DNA from: Deltaproteobacteria bacterium
GTDB taxonomy: Bacteria; Desulfobacterota; B13-G15; RBG-16-54-18
Assembly: GCA_016927065.1 (NCBI GenBank)
Contig: JAFGNJ010000018.1
Location: 1-47,137 of the forward strand
Direction of reading: 5' to 3'
DNA: 47,137 bases
Part shown: one piece after another, positions 33,608-46,843 of the stretch
Numbering within the stretch: the stretch's first letter is position 1
Layout: every line of letters starts with the position of its first letter
Program-made: the position numbers and the translations under genes
Notes under the pieces: generated by a model
Database searches by the model: none
What the model was told of the DNA's origin: nothing
What the model saw: the letters and a program-made list of their open reading frames with translations, nothing else

Positions 33608-35035
33608 ATGAAAGGCCGAGTAAAGGATTCATATTTGTCTGATCACGCCTCGCACAGTAAGTACTTCTTATCGTATAGACGCTCTATTGCAACCTGCATG
33701 ATGCTGGCGGTACTGCTTATCGCCATGCACGGCTGTACCTGTTTCGCTCCGAGGCCGAAGAATATGATGCGCACAGTGCTGTATATGGTGCCCCGCTCCG
33801 ATTCTGTTGAATCCCAAGAGTTTTCCTTCACGATGGATCGTATTACCGGCACACGGCCTGTGGACAACAACCACGTGCAACTCCTTACCAATGGCCAGGA
33901 GGTGTTTCCGGCGATGCTCGCTGCCATCGACAGCGCGCAGAAATGCGTCTCTATGGAGTTCTATAAGATTCGCATGGATTATGTGGGTGAGACTTTTGTC
34001 AAGGCCTTGATCAGGGCGGAACAACGTGGCGTGCGTGTCCGGTTTCTCTACGACGCCTACGGCAGCCGAACGGTCACCTACAATGATTTTTCGGAGCTCA
34101 TCGATGCCGGAGCTGAAGTCTGTATTTTTAACCCTGTTCTGTGGTTTACGTTTTTGCGGGTGAACAACCGCGACCACCGAAAAATTCTCGTTGTGGATGG
34201 CCGCGTCGCATTTCTCGGTGGGCTCAACCTTGCAGAGGAATATGACGGCGACGGTTTTAATGGACGGCGAGACACTGCTATCATGATCGAAGGACCGGCG
34301 GCGATCGCCGCCGAACGGGTTTTTAATGAGTCATGGCTTCAGGGGGGGATGGGTTTTATCGGCAAAGATCTGCCGGTCATGGGCATCAACCCCATCAAAG
34401 GGGTGGCCGATGGCCCCCTGGTGCGACTGTTTGATCTGGATGGAGATTTGTGTCTTTCCGAGCACAACCCGTCTTCAACAAAGGGAACGGCCCGGGCGCG
34501 CATCGTCTCCTCCGATCCCAATGATATGAGCAGCACTATTCTTGACAAGTATCTCCTCGCCATCAATTCGGCTCGCAAGAATATTTCCCTTACCTGCGCC
34601 TACTTTATGCCCCCTCTGGTTCTACGCCGCGCCCTCGTACAGGCGGCCAAGCGCGGGGTTCGAGTACGGATTATCCTACAGGGTTCAACTGAAGTTCCCC
34701 TCGTGCGCGCCGTTACCGTCGGTTACTACGGCAGATTCCTCAAAAACGGAATAGAAATCTATGAGTGGACCTCCTCGGTCCTGCACGCCAAGACCATGGT
34801 CGTCGACGGCGTGTGGTCGACCATCGGCAGTGCCAATCTCGACGGCCGCGCCCTCTTCTTAAGCTACGAGGCCAACGCCGCGGTGCTCGACCCGTCTCTG
34901 GCGGCCGCCTTGGAGGAGCAGTTCGAAGAGGACCTCAAACACTGTCGCCGGGTACGGCTGGAGGACTGGAAGAAACGTCCTTTTACCCAGCGGATGCTTG
35001 AGATCGTCTTTACGCCTTTTCTAGGACAATTCTGA
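33608..35035 (+). CDS. Exported phospholipase D / cardiolipin synthase-like protein
   Basis: 475 aa from ATG 33608. Two HKD motifs: DHRKILVVDG (with GGLN following) and LHAKTMVVDG (with GSANLD), both intact, as in cardiolipin synthases and other phosphatidyltransferases. The N-terminus has a long basic lead-in and then MMLAVLLIAMHGC, which looks like a lipoprotein or signal segment; a start at ATG 33698 or 33701 would place it at the very N-terminus. No ribosome site at any of these starts. The single signal segment differs from the two-helix anchor of ClsA, closer to ClsB-like or exported PLDs. Confidence 0.88.
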   Translation: MKGRVKDSYLSDHASHSKYFLSYRRSIATCMMLAVLLIAMHGCTCFAPRPKNMMRTVLYMVPRSDSVESQEFSFTMDRITGTRPVDNNHVQLLTNGQEVFPAMLAAIDSAQKCVSMEFYKIRMDYVGETFVKALIRAEQRGVRVRFLYDAYGSRTVTYNDFSELIDAGAEVCIFNPVLWFTFLRVNNRDHRKILVVDGRVAFLGGLNLAEEYDGDGFNGRRDTAIMIEGPAAIAAERVFNESWLQGGMGFIGKDLPVMGINPIKGVADGPLVRLFDLDGDLCLSEHNPSSTKGTARARIVSSDPNDMSSTILDKYLLAINSARKNISLTCAYFMPPLVLRRALVQAAKRGVRVRIILQGSTEVPLVRAVTVGYYGRFLKNGIEIYEWTSSVLHAKTMVVDGVWSTIGSANLDGRALFLSYEANAAVLDPSLAAALEEQFEEDLKHCRRVRLEDWKKRPFTQRMLEIVFTPFLGQF

Positions 35036-35043
35036 GAGCGTGT

Positions 35044-35790
35044 TTAGGGAAGGGAGAGGATATCCGCCTTCCCGTCCGTGACGGCGATGGTGTGTTCGAA
35101 ATGGGCCGAGAGGCTTCGGTCGGCGGTGACCACCGTCCAGTCATCATCCAAGACCTTCACCTGCCAGGTGCCCACATTGATCATCGGCTCGATCGCCAAG
35201 ACCATGCCGGGGCGTAGTCGGGGGCCATGATGGGGTGGGCCGAAGTTGGGGATCTGCGGGTCCTCATGGAGGTTACGGCCTATGCCATGCCCGACGTACT
35301 CCCTCACTACCGAGAGACCATGGACCTCCACCCATGACTGGATGGCATGGGAGATATCGAGGAGGCGATTGCCGTCCCTGGCCTGCTCGATTCCCTTGGC
35401 GAGGGCCTGTTCTGTTACCTCCATGAGCCGCTGTGCCTCCTCGCTCACCTTTCCCACAGGGACGGTAATTGCAGAATCCCCGTAATAACCATTGAGGTAG
35501 GCCCCCAGGTCCATGCTCACGATCTCTCCTTCGCGCAATTTACGGGAGTCGGGGATTCCGTGGACCACCTCCTCGTTGATGGATACGCACAGGCTGGCCG
35601 GATATCCCCGGTATCCCTTAAAGGCGGGCTCCGCCCCCGCCGCCCGTATGGAATGCTCCGCTATCTGGTCCAACTCCTTGGTGGTGAGGCCGGGCTTGAC
35701 GGCCTTACGCAGCTTTTGCAGGGTGTTTGCCACCACGCGGTTGCTCTGGCGCATGATCTCGATCTCCGCCGGGGTCTTGATATGGATCAT
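35044..35790 (-). CDS. map: Type I methionine aminopeptidase
   Basis: 248 aa. It removes the initiator Met from nascent proteins. The metal ligands are visible: the two Asp in DLGAYLNGYYGDSA, His in GHGIGRNLHED, Glu in AIEPMI and the final Glu in HFEHTIAVT. Length is typical of type Ia enzymes. Stands alone, not next to secY or adk as in many genomes. Confidence 0.97.
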   Translation of the reverse strand: MIHIKTPAEIEIMRQSNRVVANTLQKLRKAVKPGLTTKELDQIAEHSIRAAGAEPAFKGYRGYPASLCVSINEEVVHGIPDSRKLREGEIVSMDLGAYLNGYYGDSAITVPVGKVSEEAQRLMEVTEQALAKGIEQARDGNRLLDISHAIQSWVEVHGLSVVREYVGHGIGRNLHEDPQIPNFGPPHHGPRLRPGMVLAIEPMINVGTWQVKVLDDDWTVVTADRSLSAHFEHTIAVTDGKADILSLP

Positions 35791-36010
35791 CTTTCAACTA
35801 TATCCTTTTAAAGTTTTGTCAACGTTTGCAGCGTACGTTGAAAGGTATGTTCTGGGTAGACTATAGATGAAAGGACACTCCCGAGTCAATGGCAGTCTCC
35901 TTGACGGCCTTTCTCTTTTTCACTATATATTAAGTAAGTGCCTGTAAAATAGGCAATAGGAGCCCCTTCTTTGGGGATATGACTGATAGACATCCATAGT
36001 GGTAGGCAAC

Positions 36011-36038
36011 ACGTTGCAACTACGTTACAAAACGTTGC
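36011..36038 (+). promoter_or_regulatory. Short direct repeats upstream of the CDF exporter
   Basis: Three ACGTTRC words at 36011, 36022 and 36032 (one helical turn apart) lie 40-65 bp before the transporter start; two more ACGTT words are at 35822 and 35835. The first contains GTTGCAAC, which is self-complementary. Spacing suggests a regulator binding along one face of the DNA, but no regulator gene is nearby. Confidence 0.4.
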
Positions 36039-36076
36039 TTTTTACACGGATGGGAAGGATTACGCGACTATAAAAG

Positions 36077-37006
36077 ATGGAAGTCCCTGCGTCCCGCAGC
36101 AAGGGTGATAGCTATCAGAGGCCCCTCCTCATCGCGCTGGGGATAACCTCAGTCGTGATGATTGCCGAGTTTGTGGGTGGGCTGCTGGCGAACAGCCTCG
36201 CCCTCTTGAGCGATGCCGGCCACATGCTGGCCGATTGTCTCGCCTTGCTGTTGAGCACCGTGGCGTTTTGGTTTTCCTCTCGACCTCCCACCAACAGAAA
36301 CACCTTTGGCTTCTATCGACTGGAGATCTTTGCCGCTCAGATCAACGGGGGCGTGCTCGTTTTTTTATCGCTCTTCATCTTTTACGAGGCCTACCACCGT
36401 TTGCTCCATCCGGAACCGGTCAAGAGTCTGCTCATGATGGGTATCGCCGGAGTGGGCCTGCTGGCCAATATGGCGAGCGCCCTTGTCCTCCACACGGGGA
36501 GCAGGAAAAATCTCAACGTCAAGGCGGCCTTTCTCCATATTGTAGGAGACCTGCTTTCTTCCGTCGGCGTGATTATCGGGGGAATCGTTATCTATCTCAC
36601 CGGGTGGTTTATCGTCGATGCCATCCTCAGTCTTATGATAGGTTTGGTCATCCTCAAGGGGGCATACGGCGTGGTCAAGGAGACGGCGGCGGTCCTGCTC
36701 GGAGCCGTCCCTAAGCACATCGATCTCGCGAAACTGATCAAAGAGGTCGAGGCCATCAAGGGGATTGAATCATTTCACGACGTCCATGTGTGGACCATCA
36801 CCTCCGGCCTCTATGCCCTGAGCGGGCACGTCCAGATACAGGACCAGCGGGTGAGTGAGAGCGCGCAGATCATGGAAGGCGTAAATGAATACCTCACGCA
36901 GCACTACCACATCGGCCATACGACCTTGCAATTGGAATGTGAGGCCTGTAAACCGGATCGAGTGTGCAGCCTGGTAACAAGGCCATCACCAAAAAACACG
37001 CCTTGA
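36077..37006 (+). CDS. Cation diffusion facilitator (CzcD/ZitB-type)
   Basis: 309 aa with six membrane helices. The metal site motifs are present: DAGHMLAD (HxxxD, helix 2) and HIVGDLLSS (HxxxD, helix 5), as in zinc exporters; the cytoplasmic C-terminal domain with FHDVHVWTITSG follows (about 215-290). A Cys pair near the end (CEACKPDRVC) may add a metal site. Expected to export Zn or related divalent ions in exchange for protons. Confidence 0.93.
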   Translation: MEVPASRSKGDSYQRPLLIALGITSVVMIAEFVGGLLANSLALLSDAGHMLADCLALLLSTVAFWFSSRPPTNRNTFGFYRLEIFAAQINGGVLVFLSLFIFYEAYHRLLHPEPVKSLLMMGIAGVGLLANMASALVLHTGSRKNLNVKAAFLHIVGDLLSSVGVIIGGIVIYLTGWFIVDAILSLMIGLVILKGAYGVVKETAAVLLGAVPKHIDLAKLIKEVEAIKGIESFHDVHVWTITSGLYALSGHVQIQDQRVSESAQIMEGVNEYLTQHYHIGHTTLQLECEACKPDRVCSLVTRPSPKNTP

Positions 37007-37063
37007 GGCCAGTACCCCCCGTCCCCTTCATCGAAAAATATAAGAAGAAGAGTAGGTCTTTTC

Positions 37064-37963
37064 CTAAGACACCATAAAACCGATGCCCAAGAGAAGCGGG
37101 GTTGCCAGGGTATAGATCACGTTTTGCCCCAGATAGGGTACCAGCTTCTTGATGTTGTCGGCGTTTTGGATTACCCCCTTGACCGTCATCAGGGCTATGA
37201 GGAGGGTGACGAGGGCGATGAGTGTCCAGGCGGGGAAATACCCGAGCACCCAGGCGAGCACTACCACGAGGTACGCCCCCACGGCGAGGGCCGCATAGAG
37301 CCAGGCACTGGGGCCCCGCCCGAAGAGGATCGGGATGTGGCGTCTGTTGACCGAGGCATCGGCCTCCACATCGGGGAATTGGTTGAGCAAGAGGAGATTA
37401 CTCACCAGGAAGCCGGGGACCAGGGAGGCAAGCAGGGCAACGCCGTCATACCTCCCGGTCAGCACAAAGTGGGTCCCCATAACCATGAGGGGACCAAACC
37501 CCAGGCCAGGGGCAATGAGGCAGAGGATGGGTCGTTTTGTGACCCACGGACTGTAGAAGAACACGAGGAGGATGCCGACGATCCCCAGGGGGAGGATGCC
37601 CCACCCCCGCACCGCCCAAAAGAAGATGCCGACGCCCACCGTCAGGCCGAGGGCCGCGAGGCCAAGGACAAGGGCCGCCTGTGAACTCATCAGCCCCCGG
37701 GGGAGGATGCCACTCCCTCCGCTGAAGGGGGTTGGTTTTGTCTTGAGGTCCAGACCGCTCGTATAATCAAAGTAGTCATTAAGGACATTAGTAGCGATAT
37801 GGGCGCAGAGGGCCCCCACAAAGGCGATGATCACGTAGCCCCACCCAAGGGCGCCTAATCCACCGTTTACCCAGGCCGCCGTTCCCACGCCGATGGAAAA
37901 ACAGGCCGGGGTGAGCAAGAGAAACTGCGGCCGCGTCTCGCGAAAATAAATACCGACTCCCAT
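37064..37963 (-). CDS. UbiA-superfamily prenyltransferase (MenA-like)
   Basis: 299 aa from ATG 37963, chosen for the GAGGAGG ribosome site 7 bp upstream; the open frame to 38026 is unlikely. Multi-helix membrane protein with two Asp-rich motifs: NVLNDYFDY (NxxxDxxxD) and DVEADASVN (DxxxD). The GGSGILPRG segment and the overall pattern resemble MenA (1,4-dihydroxy-2-naphthoate prenyltransferase) in menaquinone synthesis. No other men genes are in the window, so MenA is a likely but not certain name. Confidence 0.85.
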   Translation of the reverse strand: MGVGIYFRETRPQFLLLTPACFSIGVGTAAWVNGGLGALGWGYVIIAFVGALCAHIATNVLNDYFDYTSGLDLKTKPTPFSGGSGILPRGLMSSQAALVLGLAALGLTVGVGIFFWAVRGWGILPLGIVGILLVFFYSPWVTKRPILCLIAPGLGFGPLMVMGTHFVLTGRYDGVALLASLVPGFLVSNLLLLNQFPDVEADASVNRRHIPILFGRGPSAWLYAALAVGAYLVVVLAWVLGYFPAWTLIALVTLLIALMTVKGVIQNADNIKKLVPYLGQNVIYTLATPLLLGIGFMVS

Positions 37964-38291
37964 AATCATTCCTCCTCTGTGCGTATGTGCACGTGCAGGA
38001 GTAACGCATTCAATCCCAAAAGTCAATATGGTACTACATTTCCCTCTCCCCTCCCCACCAAAAAGACGGCAGGATCTTCGACAAGGGGAGAGGAGGTAGC
38101 CAGAGCTTTTTTACCAGGTAAGGAGTTCGAGAAACAGCTGGTGGTAGCCAGTATAGATGTTATAGACGCCCAGCAAATAAAAAAAGCCCTCTCAGTGTCG
38201 CTTGGCGACATCCCGCCTCTTATAATCCTTAAAAAGAGGAGCGGGAGAAAGGGCCTTACAATGCTGGATATCGAAAGGTCTGAGAGATTTT
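37964..38291. other. 328-bp intergenic region downstream of clpB
   Basis: Holds the clpB terminator (38180-38256) and an inverted repeat CTCTCCCC (38044-38051) / GGGGAGAG (38085-38092). Short frames on both strands here have no ribosome site or coding character. No gene seen. Confidence 0.5.
38180..38256 (-). terminator. clpB terminator carrying motif copy B
   Basis: On the minus strand, GCCCTTTCTCCCGCTCCTCTT pairs imperfectly with AAGAGGCGGG...GAGAGGGC; within it GCGGGATGTCGCC-AAGCGACAC forms its own small stem (38195-38216). The outer stem ends directly in a T7 tract (A-run 38180-38185 on the plus strand). Confidence 0.75.
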
Positions 38292-40889
<2,598 letters not shown>

Positions 40890-40917
40890 ATACTTCGCCT
40901 CTCTTTATATAAAAATC

Positions 40918-40953
40918 CTCTCCCTCTCCCCACTGACGTGGGGAGAGGGAGAG
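40918..40953. repeat. 15-bp perfect hairpin between dnaK and clpB
   Basis: CTCTCCCTCTCCCCA (40918-40932) and its complement (40939-40953), loop CTGACG. It is followed by a second stem GAGAGTTG/CAACTCTC around 40951-40976. It lies 29 bp upstream of the clpB start, in its leader. It could act on translation or mRNA stability. Confidence 0.6.
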
Positions 40954-41045
40954 AGTTGAATTACGACACAACTCTCGGGGAGAGGAAGATTATTCATATT
41001 CAGGGACGTTGCCCCTTATCCCATTTTACGGGACCCCGTTGTCCT

Positions 41046-41127
41046 TAAAAAATCATATTGTGTCGCTTTTCCCCCTGGGGATCCCGCATTCTTTATTCTT
41101 TACTGCGGAGCGGGGGCGACATCCTGC
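41046..41127 (-). terminator. dnaK terminator with split motif copy C
   Basis: Minus strand: GCAGGATGTCGC, then a GC-rich inner hairpin (CCCCCGC...GCGGG...GGGGG), then AAGCGACAC and soon a T6 tract (41047-41052). Outer pairing TGTCGC/GCGACA. The two halves match the motif of copies A and B with about 45 bp inserted between them. Confidence 0.6.
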
Positions 41128-41169
41128 CTTTCCTTAGACTTAAAATTTAAGGAGCAGGAAGGTGCGGGG

Positions 41170-43080
<1,911 letters not shown>

Positions 43081-43145
43081 ATTCTCATACCTCCTGTTTA
43101 TTTGCTGTGATTAATTCTGTAATTAACTCGGTTACGACTGTTGTA

Positions 43146-43174
43146 AACATAAACACGATATGACCCTTTTCAAG
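43146..43174 (-). promoter_or_regulatory. Candidate dnaK promoter
   Basis: Minus strand: CTTGAAA (43168-43174), 16-bp spacer, TATGTT (43146-43151). The CTTGAAA box matches the sigma32 -35 element, but a CCCCAT-type -10 is missing, so vegetative use is as likely. No CIRCE (HrcA) inverted repeat is visible upstream of dnaK. Confidence 0.4.
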
Positions 43175-43425
43175 CAGTTTTGGGGATTTAGATGGGATTT
43201 TTTAGGGCGATTTCATAAATAATATGGGACATTATGGACGATAAAAAGGGCCTTTAAGGGGGTGGGTAGTGATGTGGGCAAAGAGGATTGCTCGAATTAA
43301 GGAGGGTGCTATAAAAGTTTCATATTAAGACCTCCTCCCCGCTTCTTCCCCTACAATGAAACTTTTGACATTGTCCCCTTTGCCCCCCCGATTTGCCTTT
43401 TTTCCATTATTTGTTTCTCTTTAAT
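43175..43425. other. Gap between dnaK and the defence pair, with long hairpin
   Basis: Part of a 345-bp gap. AAAAGTTTCAT (43313-43323) is complemented by ATGAAACTTTT (43356-43366) with a pyrimidine-rich 32-nt loop (CCTCCTCCCCGCTTCTTCCCC). It may end the protease transcript. No ORF of note. Confidence 0.45.
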
Positions 43426-45810
43426 TTAAGAACGCCCCGTTTCTTGAGTCCTTAACCTGATGGCAACTCTTTCACGAATTCTATTGTATAGGTTAACATC
43501 AGCGCTATGCTTCATTACTGCAACCACAGCGTACCTTTGCGGAGCATGCTCTTCCCTTGCCCATTTCTTTTCACACCTAACTACCAAAAAATAAGTATCT
43601 CCATAGTCAGTCTGAGGAGTTCGACGCATTGTAAAGGTGGCGCATTGTAAAGTACCCCCTTCACGTAATCCAGGTTTCGGAATCGCCTGGCAGTCGAATG
43701 ACGTTGATGTGAGACGATCAACAGTTCCTTCGACATTTGTTCGTTGCCGGAAAGCCTCAACAATTTCCTCAACTGTTTTTCCCCGAATAAGACGAAATGA
43801 CATCTTTATGCCCAAATAGTCGAATCGGCTATGGCGAACAGGTGGATCAAATGCAAGCGTAACTATAATAGACCTAACTCCATTAGTATTTATAAACTCA
43901 ACAGGTATGGGAAGTTCATAAATATGGAAGTTATCAAAACCAAGTTCAGAATCTGCGTATAATACAACCCTATTTTCATCAGATGTCTCAGAGTACTCCA
44001 AATTTGGTTTCCCGTATCCGCATACCCTAAGTACAGCTTCATCTCCAAGTGGATTTAATATATCCAAAGCTGGTTGCGGCACTGAAGCCGAGGCAGCCAA
44101 AAGTGCGCGAATAAGATTTGCTGAAGCTTCAGGGAAAGCTTCAAACAACCTAGCTGCTACGTGAGCTACTCGCGGAGCAGAATAGGATGTACCCACATCT
44201 GTAGTAAAAAGGCGGCTTACGTAATCATGATTAAAAGAAACCATTGAGAGTTCATGTATATTCCTACGAACCCCCTGCACTGTTCCATCAAATGCATAAT
44301 TGCCGCCATATTCACATAGTTCAGGCTTTATTGCTCCTCCTAAACCTGGTCCTGACCTTGAAAAAGGTGATGGTTGGCCTTGAAGAGCAATCGGTTGGAA
44401 GGAAACACTTTGACTTGCGGATCCGGGTGGAATGTTGGCTGATTGAGCCAGCGAGCCCACGGTCAAAACAACAGCACCTGTAGCTGGTTCAATTATCCTT
44501 GCATCATCACTAAGAAGATAGTAAGGATATTGTAATAAGTGTGAATCGGCCGAGTTGCTCGGACCAGGATCATAGTTGTAATTCCCGGCGGAAACTACTA
44601 GAATCACATTCAGTTCACGAGCTAAGGTATCAAGTATTGATGCCCAAGGGCTAACCTTCCCCCCTTGGTATGGAAGGCGCCGATCACCAAGCGATAAATT
44701 AAACACCCGACAACCGTATGTCTTATTAAAGTACTCTATTGCATTGCGCATCTGACTCGTAATTAGGTATTCATCATCGAATTCACACTGTTCATTCAAG
44801 ACACGAGCACTATATAGCTTTAGTTGAGGTACAAATGCCCGTCTGTGAATACAACCTTCAATATCTCCGTATAACGCGAGACCTGCAACCATTGTTCCGT
44901 GACCATGTCCATCGGCAGCATCTCCTAAAGATTGGGGCATGGCTGTTGCTTCACCAACTGCAGGCTCAAGAAAAGGATGAGCCGATGTTAATCCACTGTC
45001 GAGTATTGCAATGGCTGGACTTTCTTCAGGTGGCGAAGGAACGGCAGCGAAATCCTCTAATCCGAGGTTCAAATATTCGCCAACTGTAAGTGTTGGTTGG
45101 GGGGGTAGATCTATACTAGCTATACTATCGATTTCTAAAAGTTCGCGGACTACCTCTCCTCGGCATCTCGACCGTAAGAGTACTAGGCTTTCCCCAATAT
45201 ATTCATCTGAAGTTCTTCCTCCCTGAGAATCTATAAATATACGGGTCTCTTTGATTTTTTCCGCACACAATGTAAGGGATCCAAGGTCCCAAAATTCTAT
45301 ATCAACAACGTAATCTTTGTCTTGCTCAAAATGCGATGGCGAGGTAACTCCTTGTGATCTAAGTAAACGTCCAATTCGATCTTGAGGGCGTACCTCACCT
45401 ATCTCATCAATGCTCGCGAAAAGCTGACTGTATGGAGCCCCTTTCCTCTGTGGGCTAGGACCACTTTGATATTGGGTCATACGCCGGCTGAAATCTGTAA
45501 GGTGTTCATCTGATGAAAATAAAACCAATGTCTTATTTTCATCTATGCTAAGAAGAGCTAATCCACTTCGTTCCCATGTCTCTTCATCAATAGCAGACTT
45601 TGGATTTAGCTGTACCCGTAGTATAAGATTTGGGTTGATCCCGTGAAGAGGTCGTTTGTTTCTAAATTGGGTTAAAACACCATCGAGTTGACTTCTAAGA
45701 TGCGGCCCATGGGTCCTGTAATCCCTGGCGGGTGATTGACCGAACCCAGTTTTCTTTCTTGCTGGCTCGATCACAACACGTGGCAAAATCAGGTGTGGCA
45801 GCCCAGGCAT
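43426..45810 (-). CDS. Subtilisin-like serine protease, IetS-type
   Basis: 794 aa from ATG 45810; TTG 45828 is an alternative that would start 1 bp after the ATPase stop. Central S8 protease domain with triad: Asp in AILDSG (about 271), His in GHGHGTMVAG (about 304), Ser in GTSYSAPRVAH (near the domain end). No signal peptide, so it acts in the cytoplasm. The N-terminal 240 residues and a beta-rich C-terminal region (after about 600) are not recognised. Paired with the AAA ATPase upstream, it matches the IetAS two-gene anti-phage system (IetS protease). AT-richer than neighbours, a sign of transfer. Confidence 0.88.
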   Translation of the reverse strand: MPGLPHLILPRVVIEPARKKTGFGQSPARDYRTHGPHLRSQLDGVLTQFRNKRPLHGINPNLILRVQLNPKSAIDEETWERSGLALLSIDENKTLVLFSSDEHLTDFSRRMTQYQSGPSPQRKGAPYSQLFASIDEIGEVRPQDRIGRLLRSQGVTSPSHFEQDKDYVVDIEFWDLGSLTLCAEKIKETRIFIDSQGGRTSDEYIGESLVLLRSRCRGEVVRELLEIDSIASIDLPPQPTLTVGEYLNLGLEDFAAVPSPPEESPAIAILDSGLTSAHPFLEPAVGEATAMPQSLGDAADGHGHGTMVAGLALYGDIEGCIHRRAFVPQLKLYSARVLNEQCEFDDEYLITSQMRNAIEYFNKTYGCRVFNLSLGDRRLPYQGGKVSPWASILDTLARELNVILVVSAGNYNYDPGPSNSADSHLLQYPYYLLSDDARIIEPATGAVVLTVGSLAQSANIPPGSASQSVSFQPIALQGQPSPFSRSGPGLGGAIKPELCEYGGNYAFDGTVQGVRRNIHELSMVSFNHDYVSRLFTTDVGTSYSAPRVAHVAARLFEAFPEASANLIRALLAASASVPQPALDILNPLGDEAVLRVCGYGKPNLEYSETSDENRVVLYADSELGFDNFHIYELPIPVEFINTNGVRSIIVTLAFDPPVRHSRFDYLGIKMSFRLIRGKTVEEIVEAFRQRTNVEGTVDRLTSTSFDCQAIPKPGLREGGTLQCATFTMRRTPQTDYGDTYFLVVRCEKKWAREEHAPQRYAVVAVMKHSADVNLYNRIRERVAIRLRTQETGRS

Positions 45811-45829
45811 AACTCTCTTTGCAAGCAAA

Positions 45830-46843
45830 TTATGTAATTTTCTTATCCAATGCCTTTTTGGTTATTTGTAAACGCATCTTCTGACGTTTCAAAGCTTCAT
45901 CAAATATTTTCTGATCGACATGGTCTTGATCCTCGATGATACATATCTTTATAGCATCTAGACATACTCTCTCCACATCAGCATAAGACATTCCTTTCAT
46001 ACGTGACGCTTGGGTGCGAAAATCTATTGCTTTGTGGGGATAATTTTTAAACTTCATAGAAAGGAGGGTTTGAATCTCTCTTAAAGAAGGGAGGGGAAAA
46101 TATATAATTTCATCAAACCTTCGCCACAAGGCTGGATCGAGTAACTGCTCATGATTAGTAGCGGCGATCACGAGGCTAGACGCATGGAAATTGTCGAGTA
46201 ATTGCAAAAAGCTATTAACTACCCTTTTTAGTTCGCCATGTTCATGAGGATCATCTCTTTCTTTGCCTATGGCATCAAATTCATCAAAAAAGACCACCCA
46301 TCGTCCAGTTGCAGCATAATCAAAAACCTTTCGTAAATTTGCAGCGGTTTCTCCTAAAAAGGAGGATATAATAGCATCAAATCGCGTGTATAAAAGCGGA
46401 AGGCCTATTTCTCTGGATATTATCTCTGCACAAAATGTTTTGCCGCAACCCGGTGGGCCACAAAACAGTAATTTGCTTTTAGGAATCAAACCATGCGTCC
46501 TAAGTAATTCTGCTCTACGGAATTCATCCAGTGTCCTTTGAATGATTTTTTTGTTCTCCGCGCTAAGAATAATGTCAGTGAATTGTCGGTCCGGCTGGCG
46601 AACATCAATAAGCAGAGTTTGACGTTCCCGGTCTTTTGGAAGAGTACCGAAATTGTTAGATACCCTGGGGAATAGATTAGGCGTGCTAGAATTCTCTAAT
46701 AAATTAAGTAGATCCTTAGCAAGCTGATAATTCTTCTTTTTCTGCTCCTCAGCAATGATTTCGAGGGCTACAGCGCGAAAGTCTTTATCATTGCTGCGAT
46801 TATAACTTTGAAATAACTTCCGAAGTAGCTCACCTCGTGCCAT
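45830..46843 (-). CDS. AAA-family ATPase, IetA-type
   Basis: 337 aa from ATG 46843 (TTG 46846 is the longer option). Helical N-terminal domain (about 1-60, including EEQKKKNYQLAKDLLNLLE), then one AAA module with Walker A GPPGCGKT (129-136), Walker B VVFFDEFD (183-190), sensor AATNHEQ and the Arg-finger region LWRRFDEI. Resembles CDC48/spastin-type single AAA proteins. Followed at once by the subtilisin-like protease gene. Presumed to control or feed substrates to the protease during phage infection. Confidence 0.88.
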   Translation of the reverse strand: MARGELLRKLFQSYNRSNDKDFRAVALEIIAEEQKKKNYQLAKDLLNLLENSSTPNLFPRVSNNFGTLPKDRERQTLLIDVRQPDRQFTDIILSAENKKIIQRTLDEFRRAELLRTHGLIPKSKLLFCGPPGCGKTFCAEIISREIGLPLLYTRFDAIISSFLGETAANLRKVFDYAATGRWVVFFDEFDAIGKERDDPHEHGELKRVVNSFLQLLDNFHASSLVIAATNHEQLLDPALWRRFDEIIYFPLPSLREIQTLLSMKFKNYPHKAIDFRTQASRMKGMSYADVERVCLDAIKICIIEDQDHVDQKIFDEALKRQKMRLQITKKALDKKIT

